This document shows positions 1 through 5,979 of a DNA stretch of 14,289 nt, one piece after another. Where the stretch lies: NCBI GenBank assembly GCA_002372465.1, contig DFGW01000056.1, positions 1-14,289 of the forward strand. Direction: 5' to 3'. The stretch is from Butyrivibrio sp. UBA3740. GTDB lineage: Bacteria; Bacillota; Clostridia; Lachnospirales; Lachnospiraceae. A program made the position numbers and the translations under genes. Every line of letters starts with the position of its first letter. The stretch's first letter is position 1. Below the pieces are notes generated by a model. It was not told the origin of the DNA, made no database searches, and was given only the letters and a program-made list of their open reading frames with translations.

Positions 1-134
1 AACCTGATAGGCACAAGCCATCTGCTGTCCATCATTTGCACGTCAAAAAGATACTGCCCAACTGAGCCAGAAAGACCCCAGCAGGCAGCACCTATAGTTG
101 TTAATAAGATTCCTTTAATTTTATTTTTATCCAT
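1..134 (-). CDS. EamA/DMT-family transporter, N-terminal fragment (cut by window edge)
   Basis: Only the first 44 codons are inside the window; the rest lies to the left. The visible protein starts MDKNKIKGILLTTIGAACWG and continues LSGSVGQYLF, then DSRWLVPIRL. A lysine-rich start, a hydrophobic first helix with CWGxSG, and a following WxVPxR segment are typical of the first membrane segment of EamA (drug/metabolite transporter superfamily) proteins, which are ten-helix inner-membrane permeases. The ATG at 134 is preceded by AAGGAT about ten bases upstream, a usable ribosome binding site. The gene is separate from fic, about 270 bases upstream. Substrate cannot be told. The family call rests on a short segment and is moderately sure. 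Confidence 0.7.
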   Translation of the reverse strand, partial: MDKNKIKGILLTTIGAACWGLSGSVGQYLFDVQMMDSRWLVPIR

Positions 135-404
135 CAGATCACATATCCTTTGTTGATTTATCTTAATCTCTGTATAATCTATCTGTTTCTATTATGAAAG
201 AACACTCAAGATATAATAAGTCTTCATAACAATATTGTAAATCTCAATGTAGTTAGATAGTAGGAAATGAGATAAATAACAAATAATAAGGATGATTATG
301 AACGTATGAGAGGTCAAACACCTACGTATATAATTTAAGTTATGTAGTATGAAAGAAAATTTAATACATTTCATTAAACTGAGATTTAACGAAGTGATAT
401 CCTG
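135..404. other. AT-rich intergenic region between fic and the transporter gene
   Basis: About 270 bases without a gene I can support. It is very AT-rich and should contain the end of the fic transcript and the promoter of the transporter gene. I see no strong terminator hairpin and no clear -35/-10 pair. A 60-codon frame at 192-374 on the minus strand has no ribosome binding site and reads as low-complexity hydrophobic sequence. Confidence 0.5.
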
Positions 405-1343
405 CTACATCTGCTTCCAACATTTTTCTTTAAGAAAACCTGCTATTACGTCGATGTTTTCTCCCTCATAATAAGCAACTAACAATTTTTTGAATTTCGG
501 AACTTCTTTCTCTGGTATGACAAGAAGTCCCTGACCATGAGATATCAGGTAATGGTTTGCAAATATGACTGAAGCTCTTTTGTTACCATCAACAAAAACC
601 TGCGTTTTCATACAGTACATGCAAAGTTCTATAGCTTTATCTATATCTGATTTATCAGAAAATCTTATTCCATTTATGTTCTCTATAACAACGGATTCTA
701 TTGGAATTGGTGGTACATAACTCGTACCTCCTATGGTTACAGGTACACTACGTATCTTTCCTCCATAAGTAAAAAGACCTTCATTAACAAGTTTTGCTAC
801 ATGACAAAGTAAGTAATAGTCAGAATCTGCCTGTATAACGTCCTGATCAAGGATAAACTCCCAGGAGTGCTTGAGATTAAGGATTTTCTGAACATCATCC
901 GCCTTCATTCCATTTACTATGCCTTTTTCTAAGATCTCCTCTGTTTGTGGAAATGTCGTGGCAACTCCCTCTAAAACAGCCTGATCATAGATATTCGATT
1001 TCATGTTAGCTCTGGCGAAATCCAGATTCATAACGACATCAGCTGAGAGCTCAGAGGGACTATATCCCACTTCTGCCAGCTGTTTATCAATCTTTCGTAT
1101 GCTCTTTTTCAGTTCTCTGGCTTCTCTTGAGTTTCTAAGAAGCAACTGGTACAGATCTTCTGAGTAAACATCAACATATGTTGATGTGAGCTTCCCATTT
1201 ATTCTTTTTCTTATATACAGATATTTACCACTAGAGTTTTCCTTCACTTCCGGCGACCCATCATAAGGTATGAGATTCAGACGCGCCTGAAGATCCGCTT
1301 TATCTTGCAATAAACTCTTTGTTATTTCCAACTTGTTTTCCAT
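405..1343 (-). CDS. Fic-domain protein with Gln in place of the catalytic His
   Basis: 312 residues. Fic proteins usually transfer AMP or another phosphate-linked group from a nucleotide to a target hydroxyl, and many bacterial ones are toxins or self-regulated modifiers. Visible features: an N-terminal region of about 115 residues rich in charged and helical sequence; VLEG at 123-126, which resembles the inhibitory-helix (S/T)xxxE(G/N) motif but has Gln at the Ser/Thr position; a flap-like segment VPVTIGGTSYVPP at about 200-212; and the Fic loop QVFVDGNKR at 248-256. The canonical motif is HxFx(D/E)GN(G/K)R, so the general-base His is Gln248 here while the anion-binding GNKR is intact. The start is an ATG with AAGGAG seven bases upstream. 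The gene has its own promoter with a repeated operator-like motif. It may be an inactive or altered-chemistry Fic, or belong to a Gln-type subfamily; activity is unknown. Confidence 0.85.
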   Translation of the reverse strand: MENKLEITKSLLQDKADLQARLNLIPYDGSPEVKENSSGKYLYIRKRINGKLTSTYVDVYSEDLYQLLLRNSREARELKKSIRKIDKQLAEVGYSPSELSADVVMNLDFARANMKSNIYDQAVLEGVATTFPQTEEILEKGIVNGMKADDVQKILNLKHSWEFILDQDVIQADSDYYLLCHVAKLVNEGLFTYGGKIRSVPVTIGGTSYVPPIPIESVVIENINGIRFSDKSDIDKAIELCMYCMKTQVFVDGNKRASVIFANHYLISHGQGLLVIPEKEVPKFKKLLVAYYEGENIDVIAGFLKEKCWKQM

Positions 1344-1357
1344 TTATGTCTCCTTTT

Positions 1358-1453
1358 AGGGAACTTTTCAAGCTTAAATATATCAAAAAGTTCCCTATAA
1401 TTCAATTAAAATTTAGGGAACTTTTTGGTTTAGAATGCACTGAAAAGTTCCCT
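1358..1453. repeat. Four alternating copies of AGGGAACTTTTT in the fic promoter region
   Basis: The motif lies at 1358-1369 (plus), 1385-1396 (minus), 1415-1426 (plus) and 1443-1453 (minus). Copy 1 ends in C and copy 4 lacks the last base; the rest match. Centres are about 27, 30 and 28 bases apart, close to whole helical turns, and copies pair as inverted repeats (1+2, 2+3, 3+4). Copy 2 sits between the -35 and -10 of the predicted fic promoter, and copy 1 lies between the predicted transcript start and the ribosome binding site. This is the layout of a repressor operator array. The protein that would bind is unknown. Confidence 0.75.
1377..1405 (-). promoter_or_regulatory. Predicted sigma-70-type promoter of fic
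   Basis: On the minus strand, TTGAAT (1405 to 1400) is followed by a 17-base spacer and TATATT (1382 to 1377). Transcription would begin near 1370, about 27 bases before the fic start codon. The spacer contains the second copy of the AGGGAACTTTTT motif, so a bound regulator would cover the promoter. Confidence 0.6.
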
Positions 1454-1566
1454 ATCAACTATTTTCAATTAGTTCAATTTTCCTTTCTGGAGCTTGTTCT
1501 CAAGGAGCCTCCTTTCGGTTGCATAATTGTAGACTAAAACTCTACTATGTGGTTTTCAGTTTCTTT

Positions 1567-1581
1567 GCATGAGAGTCATGC
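1567..1581. repeat. Short inverted repeat GCATGA-gag-TCATGC
   Basis: A perfect 6-base inverted repeat with a 3-base centre in the roughly 200-base gap between the fic promoter region and the 223-residue gene. It could be an operator half-site pair or chance. The rest of this gap (1454-1657) holds no gene I can support and no convincing terminator. Confidence 0.3.
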
Positions 1582-1657
1582 AGTCGACAATATCCGATTA
1601 AAAGTACTCTTTTATTATATCCTAGTCCATAGACATAATTCCAAATGGGAATCATTT

Positions 1658-2329
1658 TTATGATTTAGCCCATGCTTCCAACAATCGTAGTCCACTCTCC
1701 ACTATTGCCTCGCAAATACCACAGTTCCTCAGTTTTCTTGTATATTCAATCAATGAAACTATATCTACAATCTTTTCGTTTTTGAATAAATCAGCTAGAT
1801 CATATTCTTCAATGCCAATTTCGCTTATGCCCATTTCCTTTTTCTTTAATGTATTCTCAATGAATTCCACGCGACTACTCTTTTCTACGACAAGTGCTGG
1901 TGTATCATCGTTTACGATAAACGCTCCGTCTAAGCTTGAGAGGTACTCTCCATTTTGGTCCAACTCACTCCAATAGCCTTCATAAAACAACTCATTTATA
2001 GTTTGTGTAGATAACCCAATTCTGAATTGTTCATGTGTTCCTATACCATAACTTATATATTCATCTGTTCTATAGTGCTTTGCAGACCATCGTTCATTCA
2101 GAATCTCTTTTTTATACTCATTAATCTTATTAACTGACATTAGTGGAGATAATAGCCGCAAATATGCGTTGACACTCGCTTGATATGCACGGAAATTTAA
2201 AGGTTCACATAACTGCATTTCGAAATCCAACTGCTCGATTATAGAATCTCCTAGTCGCAGTATTGCGTTTAGTGCTTCAGTATTATCGACTTGTTCACGC
2301 CAGATGCAATAAAATTCACTGTTTTCCAT
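1658..2329 (-). CDS. Hypothetical protein of 223 residues, translationally coupled to the WYL regulator
   Basis: I do not recognise this protein. It begins MENSEFYCIWREQVDN and has no signal peptide or obvious membrane segment. The first half looks helical with aromatic residues; the second half is acidic and leucine/isoleucine-rich (EEYDLADLF, IVDIVSLIEYTRKL). The ATG at 2329 is preferred over the in-frame GTG at 2335 because AGGGAG lies five bases before it, and that ribosome binding site overlaps the TAG stop of the upstream WYL gene (2339-2341). Stop and start are therefore coupled, and the pair almost certainly forms one operon. WYL regulators are often encoded beside the genes they control or beside defence genes, so this may be the partner or effector of the WYL protein; that is inference. 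Confidence 0.8.
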   Translation of the reverse strand: MENSEFYCIWREQVDNTEALNAILRLGDSIIEQLDFEMQLCEPLNFRAYQASVNAYLRLLSPLMSVNKINEYKKEILNERWSAKHYRTDEYISYGIGTHEQFRIGLSTQTINELFYEGYWSELDQNGEYLSSLDGAFIVNDDTPALVVEKSSRVEFIENTLKKKEMGISEIGIEEYDLADLFKNEKIVDIVSLIEYTRKLRNCGICEAIVESGLRLLEAWAKS

Positions 2330-2338
2330 AGCCACTCC

Positions 2339-3322
2339 CTATTGATATTTGTTATAAATCTGAAAAGTTGCTTCTTTAATCCGTTGGCGCATATTTTCAG
2401 GTTCCAGAACTTCTGTATGCTCTCCATACTGCATAACCCAGTAAAAGAAGGCGTCCGGATTACATTTGAGATCCACTATAATATCGTTACCCTCTCCAAG
2501 TTGGGCCCGGAAGTCTTTCCCAAAGTTATCTATCAGGGTATCCATCAAATTCTCATCGGCGCGCAGCTTAACATGCACGCTCTCACCGGAAAACATATAT
2601 ACATGCTCAGCGATATAATCAGCGATGTTTAGGCCGTTTTCAAGGCCTTCTACCGATTTCATGGGCTTTCTGGGACCCTTGAGAATCTCTACATCCGTTA
2701 TCCTGTCCAACCTATAGTGAGAAATATTGTCATATCCATCGTAGTTTCCAAGTAGAAAATATTTCCCTTTATCACTTATCATCTGATAAGGACTGACGAT
2801 GTATCTGATATCTCTTTTGGGATGTAGCTTGAAGTCAATTCCATACTGTAAATATGAAAAACTGATTTTCTTTCCCTTGGATATAGCAGTGTCAATGGCA
2901 GCGATAGAATCCATGACATCCTGATTATCAGCGTTTTTGCCACTAGAAGCGCTATGAATATGGGAAACATGAGCTTTGAAGTACTTATTGGAGTACTTCT
3001 CAAGCTTTTTTACAAGCTGATGCGCTTCCTTGTCAGGGATTACTCCGGATGAAAAGATACTATCAATCAGGAGCCTTAGTTCCGCATCTGAAAATTCCCG
3101 AGTTCTAAGGTAATATCCCTTGTCAGCAACTATGTCATAGCCGAGGTCCTGAAGGCTGGTGATATTACTCTTTATAGCTCTACGCTCGCAGCTGATACCA
3201 TAATTGGAATCCAAAAGGTCTATAATATCCTGTTGCAACAGCCTGTGCTCTTCGTCTGAATATTCCCTTAGAATATCCAGTATAAGAATATTCAGCATTT
3301 TCTTTGTTCCGGTTCCGTACAT
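2339..3322 (-). CDS. WYL-domain transcriptional regulator (first)
   Basis: 327 residues. A YafY/DeoR-like winged-helix region occupies about residues 1-70 (LLQQDIIDLL, CERRAIKSNI, LGYDI, then a GYYL wing). The WYL domain follows in the middle (KISFSYLQYG, YIVSPYQMIS, KYFLLGNYDG, ISHYRLDRI) and a WCX-like C-terminal domain ends near QYGEHTEVLEPENMR. WYL domains bind ligands, nucleic acid or nucleotides and tune the DNA-binding domain. The ATG at 3322 is chosen because GGAGG lies eight bases upstream; the in-frame ATG at 3337 overlaps that ribosome binding site and has none of its own. The downstream 223-residue gene is coupled to it. A palindrome at 3381-3390 lies upstream and could be its operator. 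Family call is firm; targets are unknown. Confidence 0.9.
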   Translation of the reverse strand: MYGTGTKKMLNILILDILREYSDEEHRLLQQDIIDLLDSNYGISCERRAIKSNITSLQDLGYDIVADKGYYLRTREFSDAELRLLIDSIFSSGVIPDKEAHQLVKKLEKYSNKYFKAHVSHIHSASSGKNADNQDVMDSIAAIDTAISKGKKISFSYLQYGIDFKLHPKRDIRYIVSPYQMISDKGKYFLLGNYDGYDNISHYRLDRITDVEILKGPRKPMKSVEGLENGLNIADYIAEHVYMFSGESVHVKLRADENLMDTLIDNFGKDFRAQLGEGNDIIVDLKCNPDAFFYWVMQYGEHTEVLEPENMRQRIKEATFQIYNKYQ

Positions 3323-3380
3323 AAGTTGGTCCTCCATGTTCGCTTTCTACATTTATGATAAAATAAGCGATGTGCATTTT

Positions 3381-3390
3381 ATTGCGCAAT
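3381..3390. repeat. Palindrome ATTGCGCAAT upstream of the first WYL gene
   Basis: A perfect 10-base palindrome about 60 bases upstream of the WYL start codon. On the minus strand a TTGACG at 3408-3403 could be a -35 element, which would put the palindrome near the -10 position, but the -10 match is poor (GCAATA). A role as an autoregulatory operator is possible and unproven. Confidence 0.3.
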
Positions 3391-3425
3391 GCAATACTTA
3401 TACGTCAATTATGTTATTGTGTCAT

Positions 3426-3890
3426 CTATTCGTATTTCACATTACTAAATACCATAGACAGAATATGTCCTTTGTTACAAGCGACAAAAAACAGCTCAGC
3501 TGCAACTAGCAGCCAAGCTGTATAATCCATCATATTTTTCTTGTTATTTTTCGATTTTTCCATCAAAGTGGATTTCCCTGCCATAGTGCGCCCAAACAAT
3601 GTGATATTAATGGTTTTCTTTGAAATACATTTAATATCATCAAGCATTTTGTCAGGTAAAACTGCTAATTCTTTTCTAATTTCATCCAATTGAACTACAA
3701 GACGTTCTACACCATTACTTCCATTTACATTCTTCTCACTTAGATCCTGTATAGTAAAATCCAATTTTTCAAGAATATCTGTCGAAGCTCTTTTTACTAA
3801 CTTAATTGAATCCTTAGCAAGTTTATCACCTCTTTTGGCGTAACTCTTACTATTTTTAATTGCTTCCTCTATAGTTTTTCCCGTCTTCAA
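3426..3890 (-). pseudogene. P-loop GTPase truncated just after Walker A
   Basis: Start is probably TTG at 3890 (AAGGTGG eight bases upstream); a GTG at 3902 is in frame but has no ribosome binding site. Numbered from that GTG, residues 1-95 are charged and helical, followed by INITLFGRTMAGKSTLMEK with Walker A GRTMAGKS at 104-111. In intact dynamin-like or MMR_HSR1-type GTPases this is followed by switch regions, a DxPG motif and the NKxD motif. Here homology stops near residue 116 (about 3555), and the remaining 40 or so codons read through AT-rich sequence and an intrinsic terminator at 3485-3520, ending at a chance stop. The gene has evidently lost its body by deletion. It lies about 20 to 35 bases behind the second WYL gene and so shares the c-di-GMP-controlled transcript. 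A short product might still be made but could not hydrolyse GTP. Confidence 0.7.
3485..3520 (-). terminator. Intrinsic terminator at the end of the WYL2-GTPase remnant operon
   Basis: Arms 3509-3520 and 3492-3503 pair over 12 base pairs including two G-U wobbles, with a 5-base loop (3504-3508). On the minus strand the stem is followed by a run of six U (3491 to 3486). The hairpin falls inside the open frame of the truncated GTPase, which supports calling that gene broken. Confidence 0.85.
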
Positions 3891-3923
3891 ATATATGTCC
3901 ACCTTTTCACATATTCTTATTGC

Positions 3924-4931
3924 CTATTCATACTTAGATAGCATTTCAGATAGAATCTGCTTTAATTCATCTCGAAGTTCCTTAGGTCGAACAATCTCGA
4001 TAGCTGTTCCTTGACTTAGCAACCACATAATTATGCCTTTGCCATATACCTCTGCTTCTATCAATGCTGAATCTTTGTTTTCAGAAATAACTCTAGCTGT
4101 AGGTAATCTATCCAATATTGCTTCAACACTTCTTCCCGTGTATTTAAACTGGAGGTTCATAAGCTTTCCTGGGAACATGAATTGAACACGTTTTCTAAAC
4201 TCTCCTTCTTCAAATCGGTTTGCATATATAACCGAATATTTTTGTCCAATTTCTTTATAACTCAAAATTCTATCGATGCGGAAAATCGCAGGATAATCGT
4301 ATTTTTTCTTGAACTCCCCTTTTTCATCCTTCTCCACAATAAAAGCATTCAGGTAAAAATAGTACTCCGAAAAAATAATGGCTAAAGGCTCAATAATCCT
4401 CGCTACTATTTCTTTAGAAGCAATCTGTTTTGAATATGTTATTTCAAGAAGATTGGTCTGCTTGATTTCCTCGCCTAACGTCCATAACTTATCTTTGACA
4501 GTAGATTTATGATGTAACTCCACATAGTGAAACTTTTCATTAGAAACAAGATCAGACACAAGCTTTATGTTTTTCTGAGGTACACAACCAGAAATAAGCT
4601 TATCCAAGATAACGCCGATTTCCTCCTTTGTAAAAGCCCTGCTCTCTAGAAGAATTTTGCTAACTGCAAGTATTTCATCGTTCGACATAAGAGAGCCATC
4701 AGAGCCAGTCATGATAAACCCCTCTTTAGATCGATCATATACTATTTCCCGTACGCCCTCAGATTCTCCTACATGATCAGCAAGATATTCACGAATGCCA
4801 TTTAAGTCTCGCTGAATAGATCGTTCATCAACACCAAATTTAAGCGCTTCTTCATGTTTATTCAGAACTTTGCCCTCACATAAACGGACGTACATATCCA
4901 GAGTTCGCAGATTCTTAGCTTCCTTATCCAT
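3924..4931 (-). CDS. WYL-domain transcriptional regulator (second), behind a c-di-GMP riboswitch
   Basis: 335 residues. A winged-helix region is at about 1-75 (NKHEEALKFGVDERSIQRDL then REYL and a wing ending EGFIMTG). The WYL domain follows (LLEITYSKQ, ARIIEPLAIIFSEYYFYLNAFI, PAIFRIDRILSYKEI) and a WCX-like C-terminal domain (VQFMFPGKLM to VRPKELRDELKQIL). The start at 4931 is chosen because GGAGGG lies four bases before the ATG; the in-frame ATG at 4943 sits directly behind the terminator U-tract with no ribosome binding site. The gene is the first one after a promoter, GEMM-I riboswitch and terminator, so its expression should follow c-di-GMP. The truncated GTPase gene follows about 20 to 35 bases downstream. 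It is clearly diverged from the first WYL protein at 2339-3322. Targets are unknown. Confidence 0.88.
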   Translation of the reverse strand: MDKEAKNLRTLDMYVRLCEGKVLNKHEEALKFGVDERSIQRDLNGIREYLADHVGESEGVREIVYDRSKEGFIMTGSDGSLMSNDEILAVSKILLESRAFTKEEIGVILDKLISGCVPQKNIKLVSDLVSNEKFHYVELHHKSTVKDKLWTLGEEIKQTNLLEITYSKQIASKEIVARIIEPLAIIFSEYYFYLNAFIVEKDEKGEFKKKYDYPAIFRIDRILSYKEIGQKYSVIYANRFEEGEFRKRVQFMFPGKLMNLQFKYTGRSVEAILDRLPTARVISENKDSALIEAEVYGKGIIMWLLSQGTAIEIVRPKELRDELKQILSEMLSKYE

Positions 4932-4950
4932 TTCGCCCTCCATTTTTCAG

Positions 4951-4981
4951 CAAACAAAAAACACCGCCATTCCTGGCGGTG
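4951..4981 (-). terminator. Intrinsic terminator forming the riboswitch expression platform
   Basis: A perfect 8-base-pair stem (CACCGCCA at 4962-4969 with TGGCGGTG at 4974-4981) and a 4-base loop, followed on the minus strand by six U (4961 to 4956). It lies directly after the 3' side of the riboswitch P1 helix and about 20 bases before the WYL start codon. It would stop transcription into the WYL gene in one ligand state. Confidence 0.9.
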
Positions 4982-4984
4982 CAA

Positions 4985-5063
4985 AATTCTCAAACAACTG
5001 GCTACCATGTTAAAGGCCCTAATAGTTTTGCGTCACAGTCTTTCGGCTGTTTTGCCAAGAATT
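4985..5063 (-). ncRNA. c-di-GMP-I (GEMM-I) riboswitch aptamer
   Basis: Read on the minus strand, the segment carries the GEMM-I signatures in order: GGCAAAAC (5056 to 5049); a short stem closed by a GAAA tetraloop (5044 to 5041); GACGCAAAAC (5034 to 5025); AGGGCCT in the second stem; then ATGGTAGCCAG (from about 5009), the tetraloop-receptor side. The ends AATTCT (5063 to 5058) and AGAATT (4990 to 4985) are exact complements and close P1. A promoter starts the RNA a few bases upstream and a terminator follows immediately. This class binds cyclic di-GMP. Whether binding turns the WYL gene on or off cannot be decided from the sequence alone, because no clear antiterminator pairing to the terminator arms was found by eye. 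Confidence 0.88.
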
Positions 5064-5074
5064 CCTATAAAACA

Positions 5075-5103
5075 ATATTAGTGAGATGGACAAAATGTGT
5101 CAA
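5075..5103 (-). promoter_or_regulatory. Strong sigma-70-type promoter of the riboswitch-WYL transcript
   Basis: On the minus strand the consensus -35 TTGACA (5103 to 5098), a 17-base spacer and TAATAT (5080 to 5075). The predicted start near 5068 places the riboswitch P1 helix at the very 5' end of the RNA. Spacer and position fit a dedicated promoter for this leader. Confidence 0.8.
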
Positions 5104-5114
5104 CGTTAGCCAGC

Positions 5115-5136
5115 CTGCAAAGCCGCACCTTTACAG
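5115..5136. repeat. Hairpin between the RtcB remnant and the riboswitch promoter
   Basis: CTGCAAAG (5115-5122) and CTTTACAG (5129-5136) pair over eight positions with one G-U, around a 6-base loop. There is no U run on the 3' side on either strand, so it is not a standard intrinsic terminator. It might mark the end of the RtcB-remnant transcript. The surrounding 5104-5219 is otherwise AT-rich with no gene. Confidence 0.3.
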
Positions 5137-5219
5137 TAAAAACACTCTTTTTTAATACTATGTTTATATTTTAATATGCTCGGCATTAAAAATTATATCA
5201 AACGCATTAACGAACACGA

Positions 5220-5510
5220 CTAATCTCCAGAATTGTCGTTCTCGTTTTCCTTTTCAATCTGCCTTGTAGTCTTCTTAACTGTGGTACTGTTGGCCTTGAA
5301 GTTATATACCGGCTTAACCACTTTAACAATATCTGCTGTGGGCTCGATATTATCTACGATATCGCCCATGCCCTTATATGCGAACGGACTCTCATCCAGC
5401 GTCGAATGATTAACGCATGTAGTGTAGATTCCTGCCTCACTCATAGCCTTCTCGAATTCTTCTACTGTGAATCTGTTGAAAGCTTCAGTCCTTGAGAATC
5501 TTCTTAAGAA
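5220..5510 (-). pseudogene. RtcB-type RNA ligase, C-terminal remnant
   Basis: The frame from about 5500 down reads SRTEAFNRFTVEEFEKAM, then VYTTC-like IYTTCVNHSTLDESPFAYKG, DIVDNIEPTADIVKVVKPVYNFKA and a charged tail to the stop at 5220. The SR-x-A / TLDE-P-AYK / EPT / KPVYN(F/Y)KA succession matches the C-terminus of RtcB family 3'-phosphate RNA ligases. These enzymes are about 400 to 480 residues and carry the guanylated His and metal ligands upstream of this point, so only about the last 70 family residues remain. Its 5' end overlaps, in another frame, the end of the Rep_3 remnant at 5485-5531. A 103-codon frame with an ATG at 5531 exists but lacks a ribosome binding site of its own. It is almost surely a non-functional scar of recombination. 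Confidence 0.6.
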
Positions 5511-5865
5511 CACCCTTTTCAAAGATTGCATCAGTTACGACCTGGTGTGCCTCTATCTTCCCATTTTCCTTGTCCTTAAAGAGCAACTGCCATTGAAAAA
5601 TGGTGGATCCTTTAATCTGCTGGTCACACAGTTCTTCAATGTGCTGATACAAAGACCCAGAGGTTGAATTAAACAGCTTTCTAAGCTGCGTCCCCTGTAT
5701 CGTTGCCACAACGTTGTTGGTCTCATCTATATGCATATTAAGCATTCCAACAGCAAAGAGCTTCTGGCTGAGAGCAGTACCTATGCCCATCGCATTAATA
5801 AGTTCATTTGACTTCTTATAGTCCTTGCTCCTCACTATAAGCTCATTACGTTCTTCTGTTTTCAT
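5485..5865 (-). pseudogene. Rep_3-type plasmid replication initiator, N-terminal fragment
   Basis: 126 codons starting MKTEERNELIVRSKDYKKSN, followed by ELINAMGIGTALSQKLFAVG, TIQGTQLRKLFN, SLYQHIEELCDQQIKG and TDAIFEKGVL. The pattern of a V-rs-N/K-LI start, an LS-x-x-Q-K-L helix, a short strand/helix with ..LRKLF, and a d-I-f-e-G-x-L end matches the first winged-helix domain of Rep_3 (RepB/RepA) initiators of plasmids. The second winged-helix domain, needed for iteron binding, is missing: the frame stops at 5485 just where RtcB-like sequence begins. GGGAGA lies eight bases before the ATG, so the fragment could be translated. I see no iterons nearby. The Rep_3 assignment rests on pattern recognition and is moderate; it could also be a small stand-alone DNA-binding protein. 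Confidence 0.55.
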
Positions 5866-5890
5866 ACCTCATCTCTCCCGACAATTTAAA

Positions 5891-5900
5891 ATGTATACAT
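5891..5900. repeat. Palindrome ATGTATACAT upstream of the Rep_3 fragment
   Basis: A perfect 10-base palindrome about 25 bases upstream of the Rep fragment start codon. It contains a TATACA that could serve as a -10 on the minus strand, but no good -35 is spaced correctly. It may be an operator or a weak promoter. Confidence 0.3.
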
Positions 5901-5910
5901 CCCCTTAGAG

Positions 5911-5950
5911 TATAAAAAACAGAGTGGACACATTTTGACCACTCTACGCA
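5911..5950 (-). terminator. Intrinsic terminator at the end of the replication operon (possibly bidirectional)
   Basis: AGAGTGG (5921-5927) pairs with CCACTCT (5939-5945) around an 11-base loop. On the minus strand the stem is followed by GTTTTTTATA (5920 to 5911); on the plus strand by a shorter T run. It lies about 35 bases behind the stop of the acidic-protein gene and separates the replication operon from the Rep/RtcB remnants. Confidence 0.75.
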
Positions 5951-5979
5951 TTTTTACATTATTCTTATGATTTTTTTAC

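Noticed and set aside
192..374. A 60-codon minus-strand frame between fic and the transporter gene
   Set aside because: It has no ribosome binding site, is very AT-rich and encodes low-complexity hydrophobic sequence; it is probably chance.
1502..1514. AAGGAGCCTCCTT as a terminator or ribosome binding site
   Set aside because: The stem would have a loop too small or be only five base pairs, there is no U run, and no start codon follows at a useful distance on either strand.
1319..1537. A plus-strand frame with repeated FRELF-like segments
   Set aside because: The apparent protein repeat only reflects the repeated AGGGAACTTTTT operator motif; no ribosome binding site or family resemblance.
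4932..4943. An earlier ATG for the second WYL gene
   Set aside because: It sits directly behind the terminator U run without a ribosome binding site; GGAGGG precedes the ATG at 4931.
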